Below, piece after piece: positions 9,901 through 18,063 of a DNA stretch of 64,000 bases. This stretch comes from Streptomyces sp. WM6386. Its GTDB lineage: Bacteria; Actinomycetota; Actinomycetes; Streptomycetales; Streptomycetaceae. The notes below the pieces were generated by a model. It was not told the DNA's origin. It did no database searches and saw only the letters and a list, made by a program, of their open reading frames with translations. The stretch lies in contig NZ_JXTE01000010.1 in NCBI RefSeq assembly GCF_000972385.1, positions 84,920 to 148,919 of the forward strand, in the 5' to 3' direction. How positions within the stretch are numbered: the stretch's first letter is position 1; every line of letters starts with the position of its first letter. The position numbers and the translations under genes are program-made.

Positions 9901-10315
9901 CGAGGACGGGGCCGCGCCACAGGGCGAGGGCGTCGTCGAGGGCGCCGGCCGCCTTCGCGGCGTCGCCGTCGGCGAGCGCGCGCGTGCCCTCGCCGGTCAG
10001 CCGGTCGAAGCGGTGCAGGTCGATGTCGTCGGGCGCGGCGACGAGCCGGTAGCCGCCGTCCGCGGAGGCGACCGCGTCCGCGCCGAGGGCCCGCCGCAGC
10101 CGGCCCACCAGCGCCTGCACCGCGCCCTGCGCGTCGACGGGCGGGTCGCCGTCCCACACCTCGTCGACCAGCAGGCGCACGGCGACCGTACGGCCGGGCC
10201 GCAGCGCGAGCACGGTCAGCAGCGCACGCAGCCGCGCGCCGCCGACGGGGAGCGGGGTGCCGTCGGGACGGAGTACCTGGGTGGTGCCGAGGATGCGATA
10301 GCGCACGGGGTCCAT
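6950..10315 (-). CDS. AfsR/SARP-family transcriptional regulator (BTAD, NB-ARC, TPR)
   Basis: 1121 residues. An OmpR-type winged helix (about 1-95, with GGARLRALLTVLALRPGR) is followed by a bacterial transcriptional activation domain (about 97-245) and an STAND/NB-ARC ATPase with Walker A GPGGAGKTRL near 319 and Walker B-like LLILDNCEHV near 405. The C-terminal half is TPR-like helical repeats. This is the architecture of the large pleiotropic AfsR-type activators of secondary metabolism. No Ser/Thr kinase gene is adjacent. It is convergent with the DrrAB pair and is a plausible reader of the TGTCGGT array. Start ATG MDPVRYRILG is standard for the family. Confidence 0.93.
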   Translation of the reverse strand: MDPVRYRILGTTQVLRPDGTPLPVGGARLRALLTVLALRPGRTVAVRLLVDEVWDGDPPVDAQGAVQALVGRLRRALGADAVASADGGYRLVAAPDDIDLHRFDRLTGEGTRALADGDAAKAAGALDDALALWRGPVLADLPDRTAEAARWETRRLDALRARHTAALALGHADQSLPELTALCDSHPLDEPLQSLRLRALRDAGRTAEALAAYEDVRRVLAERLGADPGPELRVLHGELLRPGVSGGQGSGAAGPAASAVNVDGDRVSRAPSVEPAPAGTEPVSLGNLRARLTSFVGRETDIEAIRGDLVAARLVTLLGPGGAGKTRLSQEAAETVRYAARDGVWLAELAPVDDPEGVPEAVLTAVGARETVLYGAGAEAMRAGNERHADPVERLAEHCGKRRMLLILDNCEHVVDAAARLVEELLARCPQLTVLATSREPLGVPGELLRPVEPLPEPVALRLLADRGAAARPGFRVEADEETAAACAEICLRLDGLPLAIELAAARLRMLTPRQIADRLDDRFRLLTSGSRTVLPRQQTLRAVVDWSWELLDEDERDVLRRLSVFAGGCDLAAAEAVCGPVALEALGSLVDKSLVVAAPSGEGGEMRYRLLETVAEYAGERLDETGRRGEAERAHLTYYRELARTTDPLLRGPGQLLAIERLEREYENLRTALRHAIAEHDEQEALCLGLSLGWYWQLRDVRIEARNWYSEIMALGADPFTEPVRRAAPVHQRCTDSPPPLTGELLAEARRGIHLSHLACMDTELDAWETPQAKEKLRIITEVYEPGLPQVCRPPGMLWFYAVMLSGGAERLAGILDAAVRTCRATPGTEWELAGTLQIRANVLANRADWAGDATRDADEALEIFQSLGDAWGTAEALSARGEARERAGAWLEAAADYEAAMEQADRLGARAQNAVLRARLGSALMEAGQSERAERILREVIAQQEGGVNGALPAARMFLAAHLSFTGRTLEAREQLRLLRGEFNIAHFVVFDAFILGSEAWMEAADGCYEACLDKARQALERADDPLSEAIAPFMRPLYLSIAAIAVAAPEGKNEPRDAARILGAARAMLPHGHVATSIERETFSRAERHARAALGDEAFEAAYAEGGGLSPTEATALI
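6957..6993. terminator. Hairpin inside the last codons of the SARP gene
   Basis: AGGGCGGTGGCCT and AGGCCACCGCCCT form a perfect 13-base stem with an 11-base loop. It covers codons for the last 12 or so residues of the SARP protein and lies just downstream of the convergent DrrB stop, so it could stop transcripts from both sides. There is no T tail, which is common in Streptomyces. Confidence 0.6.
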
Positions 10316-10391
10316 TGTCTCTGGTGGGTTCGGGGGCAGTCACGGGGATCGGGCATGGGCGGGCGCCGTGTCGGTCGCGGCGGCCGGCGGA

Positions 10392-11021
10392 TCAGGTGGG
10401 CCGGCCCCGCACCGTGCTGAACGTCTGCAGCAGTGCCGCCGGCGGGTGCGCGTCGATGCCCTCCGTCTCGGCGCCGGGAGGTGCGTCCTCGGGCAGGCCG
10501 CTCGCCCTGCGTAGGGCGTGGGACAGCCCGGAGTCCGTGTCCGGAACGTCGAGGGTGACCACGGCACCCGCGTCCGAGCGTCGGCTCCGCTTTCCTGTCG
10601 CGCTCTCGGCGAACCACTTCGGGCACCGGTCCACCGCCCGCAACCACCGCTCCTGCGGCACCGGCCACCACGTTTCCGAGTCCGGCGGCTGAACGTACCC
10701 CTGTGTCAGCACCTGGAGCGCCCGTACCCGGCCTCGCACCTCGGGCAGTTCGGCGCCGTGCGTCTCGACCGTGAGCAGGCCGACCAGCCGGACACGGTCC
10801 CCCGAGCGCTGCCGCACGGCGACCTCCAGGCCGTTCTCGTCCCGCAGCACCCCGCCCTCCACCGGCCCCACGACCTCGGTCAGCTGATCGTGCCAGCCCC
10901 CACCCAATACCAGACCGCTCTCACTCAGCAGCAGCGGCCAGCTCACCTCGTCCCCCACCGAGAACGGCGTACCGCAGCACTCCATCTGCCAGTCCTCATA
11001 GAACACATGCCAAAGCCCCAT
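10392..11021 (-). CDS. Hypothetical protein, DUF6578-like
   Basis: 209 residues starting MGLWHVFYEDWQMECCG, with GTPFSVGDEVSWPL soon after; this opening matches what I recall of the DUF6578 family, seen mainly in Streptomyces. It reads like a small beta-rich domain followed by a low-complexity tail. No catalytic motif, signal peptide or membrane helix is visible. The ATG at 11021 is preferred to that at 11036 because GGAAGGTGGGG lies upstream. It is divergent from the site-2-protease-like gene. Function unknown. Confidence 0.75.
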   Translation of the reverse strand: MGLWHVFYEDWQMECCGTPFSVGDEVSWPLLLSESGLVLGGGWHDQLTEVVGPVEGGVLRDENGLEVAVRQRSGDRVRLVGLLTVETHGAELPEVRGRVRALQVLTQGYVQPPDSETWWPVPQERWLRAVDRCPKWFAESATGKRSRRSDAGAVVTLDVPDTDSGLSHALRRASGLPEDAPPGAETEGIDAHPPAALLQTFSTVRGRPT

Positions 11022-11125
11022 GACCCCACCTTCCATGGAACCGATCAGGTACCGCGAGACGTTTTCGTCGTACGCCCGGTACGGTCGGGCAGTCCCAGAG
11101 CGTGTTCGAGAGTCGGGGGAACCCC

Positions 11126-11923
11126 ATGACCACCACAGCCGCCCGCAACAGCGACCGGCGGATCAGCCCTGTCTTCGTGGGCATCCTGGCCGTCACCGCG
11201 GTGACCGGCTGGGCCACCTGGACCGGGTTCGCCGAGCAGCCCGGCGTGGCCGTGTTCCTGTTCGTGACCGCCGCCTGGATCGTGTCCCTGTGTCTGCACG
11301 AGTACGCACACGCGCGTACCGCCCTGCACAGCGGTGACATCTCCGTGGGTTCAAAGGGTTACCTCACGCTCAATCCTCTGAAGTACACCCATGCGCTGCT
11401 CAGCATCGTCCTCCCCGTCCTCTTCGTGATCATGGGCGGGATCGGTCTGCCGGGCGGTGCCGTCTTCATCGAGCGCGGGCGGATCCGGGGGCGCTGGAAG
11501 CACAGTCTGATCTCGGCGGCCGGGCCGCTCACCAATGTGCTGTTCGCGATCGTGTGCACGGCCCCGTTCTGGCTGGACGCGCTCGACGGGGTCCCGGCGG
11601 ACTTCCGGTTCGCGCTGGCCTTCCTCGCCCTGCTCCAGGTGACGGCCGCGATCCTGAACTTCCTGCCGATTCCGGGCCTGGACGGCTATGGCGTCATCGA
11701 GCCCTGGCTGTCGTACAAGATCAAGCGCCAGGTGGAGCCGTTCGCGCCGTTCGGCCTGCTGTTCGTCTTCGCGCTGCTGTGGGTGCCGGCGGTCAACAGC
11801 GCGTTCTTCGACGTGATCGACTCGATCCTGGCCTCGCTCGGCATCAGCGACTTCCAGACGTACTGCGGTCAGGATCTCTACCGCTTCTGGCAGACGAGCG
11901 ACTTCTGCTCGGTCAGCGGGTGA
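11126..11923 (+). CDS. Site-2 protease-like (M50) membrane metalloprotein
   Basis: 265-residue multi-pass protein. The second helix ends with CLHEYAHART, an HExxH zinc motif near residue 63. A later NFLPIPGLDGYGV near 185 supplies the LDG signature, where the Asp is the third zinc ligand in M50 proteases. There are about six hydrophobic helices and no PDZ or CBS domain, so it belongs to the short family of M50 homologues that cut substrates within the membrane. ATG at 11126 follows GGGGGAA. The substrate is unknown. Its end overlaps the convergent small membrane gene by 11 bases. Confidence 0.87.
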   Translation: MTTTAARNSDRRISPVFVGILAVTAVTGWATWTGFAEQPGVAVFLFVTAAWIVSLCLHEYAHARTALHSGDISVGSKGYLTLNPLKYTHALLSIVLPVLFVIMGGIGLPGGAVFIERGRIRGRWKHSLISAAGPLTNVLFAIVCTAPFWLDALDGVPADFRFALAFLALLQVTAAILNFLPIPGLDGYGVIEPWLSYKIKRQVEPFAPFGLLFVFALLWVPAVNSAFFDVIDSILASLGISDFQTYCGQDLYRFWQTSDFCSVSG

Positions 11924-12092
11924 CGGACTTCTCCATCCTGGCGCGCTTCACGTAGTACCAGCACATGTTGCTGGACAGCCCCACGATCAGCACCCACACG
12001 ATCCCCAGGAAGCTGCCCCGGGCGAAGGACACGACCGCTGCCGCCACGGCGAGGAGACAGACGATCAGGGCGTAGAGGGCGAGGCGGGGCAT
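11913..12092 (-). CDS. Small membrane protein
   Basis: 59 residues from MPRLALYALIV, with two hydrophobic segments (about 4-24 and 28-45) and a basic C-terminal tail RARMEKSVTR. The ATG at 12092 has AGGAG about 8 bases upstream, which favours it over the longer in-frame start at 12149. Short two-helix proteins like this are common and uncharacterised in Streptomyces. It is convergent with the M50 gene and downstream of npdG on the same strand (62 bases), so it could be co-transcribed with npdG. Confidence 0.7.
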   Translation of the reverse strand: MPRLALYALIVCLLAVAAAVVSFARGSFLGIVWVLIVGLSSNMCWYYVKRARMEKSVTR

Positions 12093-12153
12093 GGGAGCGG
12101 CTCTCCTGTCGGGGGGACACTGGTGACGTCGTCGTCCAGTGTCCCCCATCGGC

Positions 12154-12858
12154 TCATACGTCCGTGACGCGCAGACCGGCGTGCGCCTTGTACCGGCGGT
12201 TCACGGAGATCAGGTTGGCGACCAGCGACTCGACCTGGTGGGCGTTGCGCAGGCGCCCCGCGAAGATGCCGCGCATGCCGGGGATACGGCCGGCCAGGGC
12301 CTGGACGATCTCGACGTCGGCGCGTGCCTCGCCGAGGACCATCACGTCGGTGTCGATCTCGTCGACCTCCGGGTCCTCCAGCAGGACCGCCGAGAGGTGG
12401 TGGAAGGCGGCGGTGACCCGGGAGTCCGGCAGCAGGGCGGCGGCCTGCTGGGCGGCGCTGCCCTCCTCGGGCTTCAGCGCGTAGGCGCCCTGCTTGTCGA
12501 AGCCGAGCGGGTTGACGCAGTCGACGACCAGCTTCCCGGCCAGTTCCTCGCGCAGCGACTCCAGTGTCTTGCCGTGGCCGTCCCAGGGCACGGCGACGAT
12601 CACGATGTCGCTGCGGCGCGCGGTCTCGGCGTTGTCGGCGCCCTCGACGCCGTGTCCGAGCTCGTCGGCGGCGGCCTGGGCGCGGTCGGCGGCGCGCGAG
12701 CCGATGATCACCTTCTGGCCGGCCTTGGCGAGCCGGTAGGCGAGGCCCTTGCCCTGGGGGCCGGTCCCGCCGAGCACGCCGACGACGAGCCCGGAGACGT
12801 CGGGAAGGTCCCAGGGGTCCTTCGCGGGGGCCTTCTGTGCACTGTCGGTAGAGGTCAT
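12154..12858 (-). CDS. npdG: NADPH-dependent F420 reductase
   Basis: 234 residues. A Rossmann fold starts near residue 28 with VVGVLGGTGPQGKGLAYRLA, followed by VIIGSR, which contacts the NADP phosphate. The TGPQGKG form is typical of F420H2:NADP+ oxidoreductase (NpdG/Fno). It moves hydride between NADPH and coenzyme F420, supplying F420H2 for F420-dependent enzymes of antibiotic and redox metabolism in actinomycetes. There is no F420 biosynthesis gene nearby. The start ATG MTSTDSAQK is unambiguous within the 12.85 kb spacer. Confidence 0.92.
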   Translation of the reverse strand: MTSTDSAQKAPAKDPWDLPDVSGLVVGVLGGTGPQGKGLAYRLAKAGQKVIIGSRAADRAQAAADELGHGVEGADNAETARRSDIVIVAVPWDGHGKTLESLREELAGKLVVDCVNPLGFDKQGAYALKPEEGSAAQQAAALLPDSRVTAAFHHLSAVLLEDPEVDEIDTDVMVLGEARADVEIVQALAGRIPGMRGIFAGRLRNAHQVESLVANLISVNRRYKAHAGLRVTDV

Positions 12859-13047
12859 GGGCCGACTTTACGTGCGCCCCGCGCACCCCGTCCGGTCAGG
12901 TGAGCCGCGTCACGGACACCCGCCGGAAGCCGATGTCGATGTGCCCCCGCCCCCGCGGAAGGCCGACAGCTCTTGCTATGCCTGGTTCGGGCGAATTCGT
13001 GGTGAACTCCGGGTCATGAGTGGCCGCTTGCGGCAGGATGCGGCCCC

Positions 13048-13650
13048 ATGGACGCCGTACGTGTCGCGTTGCTGCGCGAAGTGCTCGCCGGGACCGAGTG
13101 GTTGGGGGCGACCCGGAAGTTCGCCGGGGTGCTGCGCGGCTCGGTGGTCTCGCACGGCGGTGGCCTGCTGCTGGTCGGCACACCGGAGTACGAGCCGTGG
13201 CATCTGGCGGCTCATCTGGTGGACGAGGCGGCCTGGTCGGGCACACCGGAGCTGGCTCCCACCCTCGTACGACATGAGGCGCAGCCCTCGGACCCGGCCC
13301 ATCTGGCCGTCGGCCTGGGACGGTTGGCGGCGGCGCGGCGCGGGGAGACGCTGCTGGTCGTGTCGCCCGAGTCGCCGGGCGCCCCGCTGCTGGAGCGGGT
13401 GCACGACGCCCGCCGCGCGGGGGCGACGGTCCTGGCGCTCGGCCCCGACGAGGGCGACCTCGCGGCCATGGCCCACGAGTCCCTCACCGTCCCCGAGGGC
13501 ACGGACCTCGACCTGGACACCGTCCAGCACCTGGTGAGCGCGGCGGCCGGCGAGAACGCCCTGCCGACCCCCCGGGCCCGCCGACGCTTCCGGGACCGCC
13601 TGTCCCTCCTGACGGACCAGCTGACGGCTCCGCCGCCGGCGCGGTGGTAG
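13048..13650 (+). CDS. Conserved hypothetical protein
   Basis: 200 residues, not recognised with certainty. The middle (about 60-160) alternates hydrophobic strands and helices, such as ETLLVVSPESPGAP and GATVLALGPDEGDL. This resembles the sugar-isomerase (SIS) or periplasmic-binding-like alpha/beta folds, where a strand followed by a Ser-rich loop binds a phosphosugar; that resemblance is weak. The C-terminus is Arg-rich. No signal peptide or membrane helix. Coding is supported by strong third-position GC. It is separated by 405 bases from the next gene. Confidence 0.7.
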   Translation: MDAVRVALLREVLAGTEWLGATRKFAGVLRGSVVSHGGGLLLVGTPEYEPWHLAAHLVDEAAWSGTPELAPTLVRHEAQPSDPAHLAVGLGRLAAARRGETLLVVSPESPGAPLLERVHDARRAGATVLALGPDEGDLAAMAHESLTVPEGTDLDLDTVQHLVSAAAGENALPTPRARRRFRDRLSLLTDQLTAPPPARW

Positions 13651-14055
13651 CGGGGCGAGGGAGGTGCGAGTGCGCGCGGGCACGAAGGCCAACCGCTCGC
13701 GCGCCGGGGGAGGCAACCAGCGGTGGGGGCCGTGCGAGGCGGTCGCTGACGCACTGTGTATCAGCACCCCTGCAGGTCAGACGGACGGCACCGCGCCGCA
13801 GAAGGCGGCCACCGGCTACACGGGGGTCGCCCGCGCGGCACCCAGTGGGCGCCCTCGCAAGGCCGGCCGGCGGTCGCCTCCTCGCCACGGGCAACGGACG
13901 CCGATGCGGGTCGAGCGGCGGTCGCCCTCACGACACCGACGACGCCCGCCCGCGCGACGCCGCCCGGGCCCCGCCGCCTGCTCCCTGTCCGGAAGTGCTC
14001 ACGCGCCCGGAAATTCGGTTGCCCGGGCCGTCGCCCCACCCGACCATGGCCCCTC
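13651..14055. other. 405-base spacer with no supported gene
   Basis: Very GC-rich and open in several frames without family resemblance. The MFS reading frame stays open back to 13756, but the extra N-terminal stretch is Arg/Pro-rich with no membrane or domain character, so I treat it as untranslated. No hairpin with a T tail was noticed. Confidence 0.5.
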
Positions 14056-15369
14056 GTGACCGACGACGACGCCCCTCCTGCCCGCCCCTCCCGCCTGCGC
14101 TCCGTCCTCCCCGACCTCACGCCCTGGCTGGCCTCCGCCGACTTCCGGCGGCTCTGGGTGTCGGGGCTGATCTCGAACTTCGGGAGTTTCCTGACGTTCG
14201 TCGCGCTGCCGGTGCAGATCAAGGAGCTCACGAACTCCGCGGCGGCGGTCGGGGCGATCGGCGCGGTGGAGCTCGTACCGCTGATCGTCTTCGGGCTGTA
14301 CGGCGGTGCGCTGGCCGACGCGCTCGACAAGCGCGGGCTGATCATCTGGACCGAGGCCGGGCAGGGTCTGCTCAGCGCGGTGCTGCTGGTGAACGCGCTG
14401 ATGCCGAACCCGGCGGTGTGGCCGCTGTATCTGGTCGCCGCCCTGTCCTCCGCGCTCGTCTCGGTCCAGCGGCCCGCGCTGGACTCGCTGTGGCCGCGGA
14501 TCGTGGCTCATGAGCATCTGCCGGCCGCGGCCTCCCTCAACACCTTCCGCTGGACGGTCGGCGGGGTCGCGGGCCCGGCGGTGGCGGGTGTGGTGGTGGC
14601 GTACGCGGGGTTCGGCTGGGCCTATGCGGCGGACCTGCTGACCTTCGTGATCTCGGTCGCCCTCATCGTCCCGATCGCCTCCTCCCCCGCCGCGCACGAG
14701 GCGGCGAGACCGTCGCTGAAGGCGATCGCGGAGGGCGCCCGGTACGCCTGGAGCCGCAAGGAGCTGCTCGGCACCTACGCCGTCGACCTGGCCGCGATGT
14801 TCCTGGCGATGCCGCTGGCGTTGCTGCCGTTCCTCGCGGACGAGCTGGACGCCGAGTGGGCGCTGGGTCTGATGTACGCGACGGTCCCGCTCGGGGCGCT
14901 GCTGGTGAGTGTGACGAGTGGCTGGACGGCGCGGATCCACCGGCACGGAAGGATGGTGGTGTTGTCGGCCGCGTTGTGGGGCGTGGCGATCGCGGCGGCC
15001 GGGCTCGTCGGCAACCTGTGGCTGGTGCTGTTGTTCCTGACCGTGGCGGGCGGCTGCGACATGGTCAGCGGGATCTTCCGCGGGGTCATGTGGAACCAGA
15101 CGATTCCGGACGAGCTGCGGGGCCGGCTCGCCGGGATCGAGCTGCTGTCGTACTCCGTCGGTCCGACTCTGGGCCAGGTCAGGTCGGGCGGTTTCGCCGC
15201 GTGGTGGGGTGTGCGGACGTCGGTGTGGTCGGGCGGTGTGCTGTGCGCGGGCGCGGTGGGCCTGCTGGCCCTGTGTCTGCCGAAGCTGATGACGTACGAC
15301 GCGCGGACGGACGAGCACGCGGCGCGGGTGCGGAAGCAGCGGACCGCCGCCGCACCCACGGGCGCCTGA
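14056..15369 (+). CDS. MFS transporter (enterobactin/macrolide exporter-like)
   Basis: 437 residues with about 12 hydrophobic helices, opening with LTPWLASADFRRLWVSGLIS, then a motif A-like loop GGALADALDKRGLII. This is the EntS/MFS_3 kind often annotated as a siderophore or macrolide exporter. GTG 14056 (VTDDDAPP) is chosen because it gives the family's usual short cytoplasmic leader; an ATG much further upstream gives an implausible leader. The EntS-like type is suggestive given the iron genes downstream, but no siderophore cluster is present. Confidence 0.85.
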   Translation: MTDDDAPPARPSRLRSVLPDLTPWLASADFRRLWVSGLISNFGSFLTFVALPVQIKELTNSAAAVGAIGAVELVPLIVFGLYGGALADALDKRGLIIWTEAGQGLLSAVLLVNALMPNPAVWPLYLVAALSSALVSVQRPALDSLWPRIVAHEHLPAAASLNTFRWTVGGVAGPAVAGVVVAYAGFGWAYAADLLTFVISVALIVPIASSPAAHEAARPSLKAIAEGARYAWSRKELLGTYAVDLAAMFLAMPLALLPFLADELDAEWALGLMYATVPLGALLVSVTSGWTARIHRHGRMVVLSAALWGVAIAAAGLVGNLWLVLLFLTVAGGCDMVSGIFRGVMWNQTIPDELRGRLAGIELLSYSVGPTLGQVRSGGFAAWWGVRTSVWSGGVLCAGAVGLLALCLPKLMTYDARTDEHAARVRKQRTAAAPTGA

Positions 15370-15600
15370 TCAGTCGTCGTCGCTGCGGCGGGCCGAGGCG
15401 TCGTGCCACTTGGGGTCGTTCTCCCACTCGAGGTTGCGCTCGCGGGCGGTCTCCATCGCGTGCTCGGCCTCCTGCCGGGAGGCGTACGGCCCGAAACGGT
15501 CCTTGCCGGGGCAGTCCGGCCCCTCCTCGACCTTCTTGTGCTCCAGGCAGTAGTACCACTCGCCCGGTTTGCCGACCGTGCGCTTCTTGAACAAGGCCAT
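15370..15600 (-). CDS. Small hypothetical protein, SPOR-like C-terminal part
   Basis: 76 residues, very charged. It begins [20 protein letters not shown] and has a [20 protein letters not shown] segment of the kind seen in short Streptomyces proteins with a sporulation-repeat-like fold ([10 protein letters not shown]). Two Cys ([13 protein letters not shown]) could hold a metal or a disulfide. It starts 58 bases from the divergent map gene, with AGGAG before the ATG, and its stop lies directly beside the convergent MFS stop. Function unknown; conserved small gene by its look. Confidence 0.8.
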   Translation of the reverse strand: MALFKKRTVGKPGEWYYCLEHKKVEEGPDCPGKDRFGPYASRQEAEHAMETARERNLEWENDPKWHDASARRSDDD

Positions 15601-15658
15601 GACCAGCTCCTCTCGCCACCGACATGTTCCCCCACAGCGGCTCGTTAGACTCGCTGGC

Positions 15659-16516
15659 ATGTCTGGCCAGTCGCTGCTTGTACCAGGGGAGCTGTCCCCC
15701 ACCCGTTCCGTGCCCGGAAACATCCGTCGTCCTGAGTACGTCGGCAAGCCGGGGCCGACGCCGTACACCGGACCGGAGGTGCAGACTCCGGAGACCATCG
15801 AGGCGATGCGGATCGCCGGCCGGATCGCCGCGCGGGCGATGGCGGAGGCGGCGAAGCTGATCGCCCCCGGTGTGACCACCGACGAGCTGGACAAGGTGGC
15901 GCACGACTACATGTGCGACTACGGCGCCTACCCGTCGACGCTCGGCTACCGCGGCTTCCCCAAGTCGCTGTGCACCAGTGTCAACGAGGTGATCTGCCAC
16001 GGGATCCCGGACTCGACGGTGCTGCGGGACGGCGACATCGTCAACCTCGACGTGACGGCGTACATCGGCGGGGTGCACGGCGACAACAACGCGACGTACC
16101 TGGTCGGGGACGTCGACGAGGAGAGCCGGCTGCTGGTCGAGCGGACGCGTGAGTCGCTGGAGCGCGCGATCAAGGCGGTCCGGCCGGGGCGCCAGATCAA
16201 CATCATCGGCCGGGTCATCGAGTCGTACGCCAAGCGCTTCGGGTACGGGGTGGTGCGGGACTTCACGGGGCACGGGATCAACTCGTCGTTCCACTCCGGG
16301 CTGATCATTCCGCACTACGACAGTCCGCACGCGACGACGGTCATCCAGCCCGGCATGACCTTCACGATCGAGCCGATGCTGACGCTGGGCACCCATGAGT
16401 ACGACATGTGGGACGACGGCTGGACGGTCGTCACGAAGGACCGCAGGCGCACGGCGCAGTTCGAGCACACGCTGGCGGTGACGGAGAGCGGCGCCGAGAT
16501 CCTGACGCTGCCGTAG
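15659..16516 (+). CDS. map: Type I methionine aminopeptidase
   Basis: 285 residues; removes the initiator Met from nascent proteins. The pita-bread fold residues are visible: His in [19 protein letters not shown], metal Asp pair in [19 protein letters not shown] (about 122-140), His in [11 protein letters not shown] near 205, Glu in FTIEPML near 238 and the last Glu in [12 protein letters not shown]. An N-terminal extension of about 40 residues ([14 protein letters not shown]) is the actinobacterial long form, in which it may contact the ribosome. ATG 15659 is chosen over upstream in-frame starts since it matches the family. A terminator follows. Confidence 0.96.
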   Translation: MSGQSLLVPGELSPTRSVPGNIRRPEYVGKPGPTPYTGPEVQTPETIEAMRIAGRIAARAMAEAAKLIAPGVTTDELDKVAHDYMCDYGAYPSTLGYRGFPKSLCTSVNEVICHGIPDSTVLRDGDIVNLDVTAYIGGVHGDNNATYLVGDVDEESRLLVERTRESLERAIKAVRPGRQINIIGRVIESYAKRFGYGVVRDFTGHGINSSFHSGLIIPHYDSPHATTVIQPGMTFTIEPMLTLGTHEYDMWDDGWTVVTKDRRRTAQFEHTLAVTESGAEILTLP

Positions 16517-16526
16517 CAAGCCCGTG

Positions 16527-16559
16527 GACCCGTCGCCTGCTGGGGGCGGGTCTTTTCTT
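16527..16559 (+). terminator. Terminator after map
   Basis: GACCCGTCGCC pairs with GGGGCGGGTC and is followed directly by TTTTCTT. It lies 11 bases after the map stop. Confidence 0.8.
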
Positions 16560-16598
16560 GTACGCTTTTACCGACAGGGCGTCGGCAAACCTATTGAC

Positions 16599-16617
16599 TT
16601 AGGTAAGCCTTACCTTG
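16599..16617. promoter_or_regulatory. Iron box upstream of heme oxygenase
   Basis: TTAGGTAAGCCTTACCTTG is a clear DmdR1/IdeR-type iron box that ends about 13 bases before the heme oxygenase start codon, just before its GGAGG. Iron repression of heme oxygenase is well known in actinobacteria; binding here is inferred. Confidence 0.85.
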
Positions 16618-16630
16618 GAGGATGCACGGC

Positions 16631-17278
16631 ATGGACTCCTTCTCGACAGTGATCCGCACCGCGTCCCATGAGCAGCACGTGGAGGCGGAGACCTCGTCGT
16701 TCATGAGCGACCTGCTCGGCGGCAGGCTGGGCGTGGACGCGTACACGCGGTACACCGAGCAGCTGTGGTTCGTGTACGAGGCGCTGGAGAGCGGGGCCGA
16801 GCGGCTGGCCGCGGATCCGGTGACCGGGCCCTTCATCCGGCCCGAGCTGTACCGGCTGGGCGCGCTGGAGCGGGACCTGGAGCATCTGCGGGGCGCCGAC
16901 TGGCGTACGGGGCTGACCGCGCTGCCGGCCACGCAGGCCTATGCGGACCGGGTGCGGGAGTGCGCCACCGAGTGGCCGGCCGGTTACCTCGCCCACCACT
17001 ACACGCGCTACCTCGGCGACCTCTCCGGCGGCCAGATCATCCGCGACAAAGCGGAGCGGACGTGGGGCTTCGAGCGCAAGGGTGACGGAGTGCGCTTCTA
17101 CGTCTTCGAGGGGATCGCCAACCCCGCCGCGTTCAAGCGGGGTTACCGGGAGCTGCTGGACGGGGTGCAGGCCGACGACCTGGAGAAGCAGCGGATCGTG
17201 ACGGAGTGCAAGAAGGCGTTCGCGCTGAACACGGCGGTCTTCCGCGCCCTTGACCAGGAGTTCCCCCTGAGCGCCTAA
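16631..17278 (+). CDS. hmuO: Biliverdin-producing heme oxygenase
   Basis: 215 residues, all-helical family. It opens heme to biliverdin, CO and iron, serving iron recovery from heme. The proximal heme ligand is His16, aligned by the following FMSDLLGG segment shared with corynebacterial HmuO. The distal helix has the flexible GDLSGGQIIRDK glycines (near 132). Start ATG 16631 is chosen because GGAGG sits 9 bases upstream; an ATG at 16622 touches that ribosome site. It has its own iron box and stands alone. Its stop overlaps the convergent PhzF-like stop by 3 bases. Confidence 0.95.
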   Translation: MDSFSTVIRTASHEQHVEAETSSFMSDLLGGRLGVDAYTRYTEQLWFVYEALESGAERLAADPVTGPFIRPELYRLGALERDLEHLRGADWRTGLTALPATQAYADRVRECATEWPAGYLAHHYTRYLGDLSGGQIIRDKAERTWGFERKGDGVRFYVFEGIANPAAFKRGYRELLDGVQADDLEKQRIVTECKKAFALNTAVFRALDQEFPLSA

Positions 17279-17919
17279 CGCTCCAGGTACACCCGGCCGC
17301 CGATCTCCACCCAGCCGCCGGGCTGGGGAGCGGTGAGGATCTGTGAGCCCGCGCCCTGAGTGATGTTCAGGGCGCGACCCAGCCGTTCGGTGAGCAGAAG
17401 GGCGGCGGCGCCGGTCGCCTCGTCCTCGTCGATCCCGTCGTCACGGCCGGGGAACGCCCGCGCGCGCACCCGCCCCGCGGGCTCGTCCTCCCAGGCCCAG
17501 GCGTAGATCCACTCCCCCTTCGGCGGCACGTCCAGGTCGTCGACCTCGGCGGCCGTCGCGTACCGCCTGAGCGTCCGCGGCGGCGCCCACTCCGCCCGTG
17601 CCTCGATCCAGCTGAACTCGCCGTCGAGCCGGGCGCCCACGACGCCGGCCGGGGTGACCAGCTCCGGCACGTCGAGCAGCCATGCCGTGCCGACACAGGG
17701 GTGACCGGCGAAGGGCAGCCGCAGCGTCGGCGTGTAGATGTCGATGACCCCACGCTCCGGGTCGTCCACGAACACGGTCTCACTGAACCCGAGCTTCCCG
17801 GCGAACAGTTGCCGCTCCTCGCGGTCCGGCATCACTGATCCCTCGCGTATGACGCCGAGTTCATTGCCGTATCCGCCGTTCGGCGCGCAGAAGACGCGCA
17901 GTACGTCGTAGTCAGTCAC
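17275..17919 (-). CDS. PhzF-family isomerase-like protein
   Basis: 214 residues, from GTG 17919. It has the PhzF/DapF-type fold with a glycine-rich opening (CAPNGGYGNELGVI), the acid in GFSETVF near residue 45, FAGHPCVGTAWLL near 70, and the late DEATGAAALLL signature. Family members such as PhzF isomerise DHHA in phenazine synthesis, but most are unassigned isomerases or epimerases and there is no phenazine cluster here. At 214 residues it is shorter than the usual 260-300, missing part of the second domain, so its activity is unsure. It is convergent with heme oxygenase. Confidence 0.85.
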   Translation of the reverse strand: MTDYDVLRVFCAPNGGYGNELGVIREGSVMPDREERQLFAGKLGFSETVFVDDPERGVIDIYTPTLRLPFAGHPCVGTAWLLDVPELVTPAGVVGARLDGEFSWIEARAEWAPPRTLRRYATAAEVDDLDVPPKGEWIYAWAWEDEPAGRVRARAFPGRDDGIDEDEATGAAALLLTERLGRALNITQGAGSQILTAPQPGGWVEIGGRVYLER

Positions 17920-18063
17920 GGGGGAATTGAAGCATCGCGCGGTCGGCGAGGTCGTCCCAGGCCCTGGCCCCGCCGGGGAGGGGCCGGAGGCCGGCGGGGG
18001 CCACGCCGTACGCAAGCGAGGCGACCAGCTCGGCGTGCCCCTGTTCCACGGCGGCCCGTTGGC

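Noticed and set aside
6626..10420. A 1264-codon open frame on the plus strand across the SARP gene
   Set aside because: It runs antisense to a protein with clear winged-helix, BTAD and NB-ARC motifs and has only Gly/Arg/Gln-rich text without family signs; it is a product of high-GC codon use.
5000..11000. SARP plus drug exporter as part of an antibiotic biosynthesis cluster
   Set aside because: No biosynthetic enzyme gene lies in or around this stretch; neighbours are panB, a DUF6578-like protein and npdG.
13756..14055. Longer N-terminus for the MFS transporter
   Set aside because: The extra 100 codons are Arg/Pro-rich without membrane or domain signs, and GTG 14056 gives the usual family start.
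17275..17919. PhzF-like gene as evidence for a phenazine cluster
   Set aside because: No phzA/B/C/D/E/G or other aromatic biosynthesis gene is nearby; most PhzF-like proteins are unrelated to phenazines.
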